DNA from: VGEM01 sp033764265
Lineage (GTDB): Bacteria > Pseudomonadota > Alphaproteobacteria > Rhodospirillales > Rhodospirillaceae
Direction: 5' to 3'
DNA: 6,441 nt
Assembly (NCBI GenBank): GCA_033764265.1
Contig: JANRJB010000377.1
Location: 1-6,441, forward strand
In this document: positions 6,402 to 6,441 of the stretch, piece by piece
Layout: each line of letters opens with the position of its first letter
Position numbering within the stretch: the stretch's first letter is position 1
The notes under the pieces: generated by a model
Seen by the model: only the letters and a program-made list of their open reading frames with translations
What the model was told of the DNA's origin: nothing
The model's database searches: none
Program-made: the position numbers and the translations under genes

Positions 6402-6441
6402 TCACGCCGCCAGGCGCGAGTCGAGATGGCCGTCGACGTGG
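6402..6441 (-). CDS. Possible C-terminal end of a convergent gene (partial)
   Basis: On the minus strand the last 40 bases read HVDGHLDSRLAA followed by TGA at 6404-6402. Eleven of the twelve third positions are G or C, as in the real genes here. A gene converging on hisC would suit the repeat-bearing spacer between them. The fragment is too short to identify. A plus-strand gene starting at ATG 6425 cannot be excluded. Confidence 0.3.
   Translation of the reverse strand, partial: HVDGHLDSRLAA

Noticed and set aside
1..6441. CRISPR array, tRNA, rRNA, insertion sequence or phage genes
   Set aside because: No direct repeats with regular spacing, no tRNA-like fold, no transposase or integrase motifs and no phage-like gene were seen on either strand.

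Overview
The window is GC-rich bacterial DNA with strong G/C preference at third codon positions. It most likely comes from an alphaproteobacterium. The histidinol-phosphate aminotransferase closely resembles the alphaproteobacterial HisC type, the TonB-dependent receptor has a plug pattern I associate with alphaproteobacteria, and the intergenic hairpins resemble small repeats common in that class. The lineage is inferred from sequence resemblance and was not tested by a search.

Layout. Positions 1-3572 hold three genes on the minus strand that read towards the left edge. They are a secreted metallo-beta-lactamase-fold hydrolase (3572-2670), a small membrane-anchored helical protein of unknown function (2655-2131), and a TonB-dependent outer-membrane receptor (2093 to beyond position 1, C-terminus missing). 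The gaps are 14 and 37 bases, so they look like one transcription unit. Together they would place a receptor in the outer membrane, a hydrolase in the periplasm and an anchored protein at the inner membrane. This could be an uptake-and-processing unit, but the substrate cannot be read from the sequence.

Positions 3573-3708 are a divergent intergenic region. It contains a strong Shine-Dalgarno for the hydrolase, a weak candidate promoter, and a perfect 9+9 bp inverted repeat that overlaps the proposed -35 box and looks like a repressor operator.

Positions 3709-6191 hold two plus-strand genes joined by a 4-base ATGA overlap: an MFS exporter of the EntS/MFS_3 type and a HisC-family aminotransferase. 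Positions 6192-6401 are non-coding. They hold a hairpin just after hisC, then two related REP-like hairpins in opposite orientation whose stems differ by compensatory changes. The last 40 bases may be the 3' end of a convergent minus-strand gene.

Several very long open frames lie antisense to, or out of frame with, these genes. They are high-GC shadows and are not annotated.
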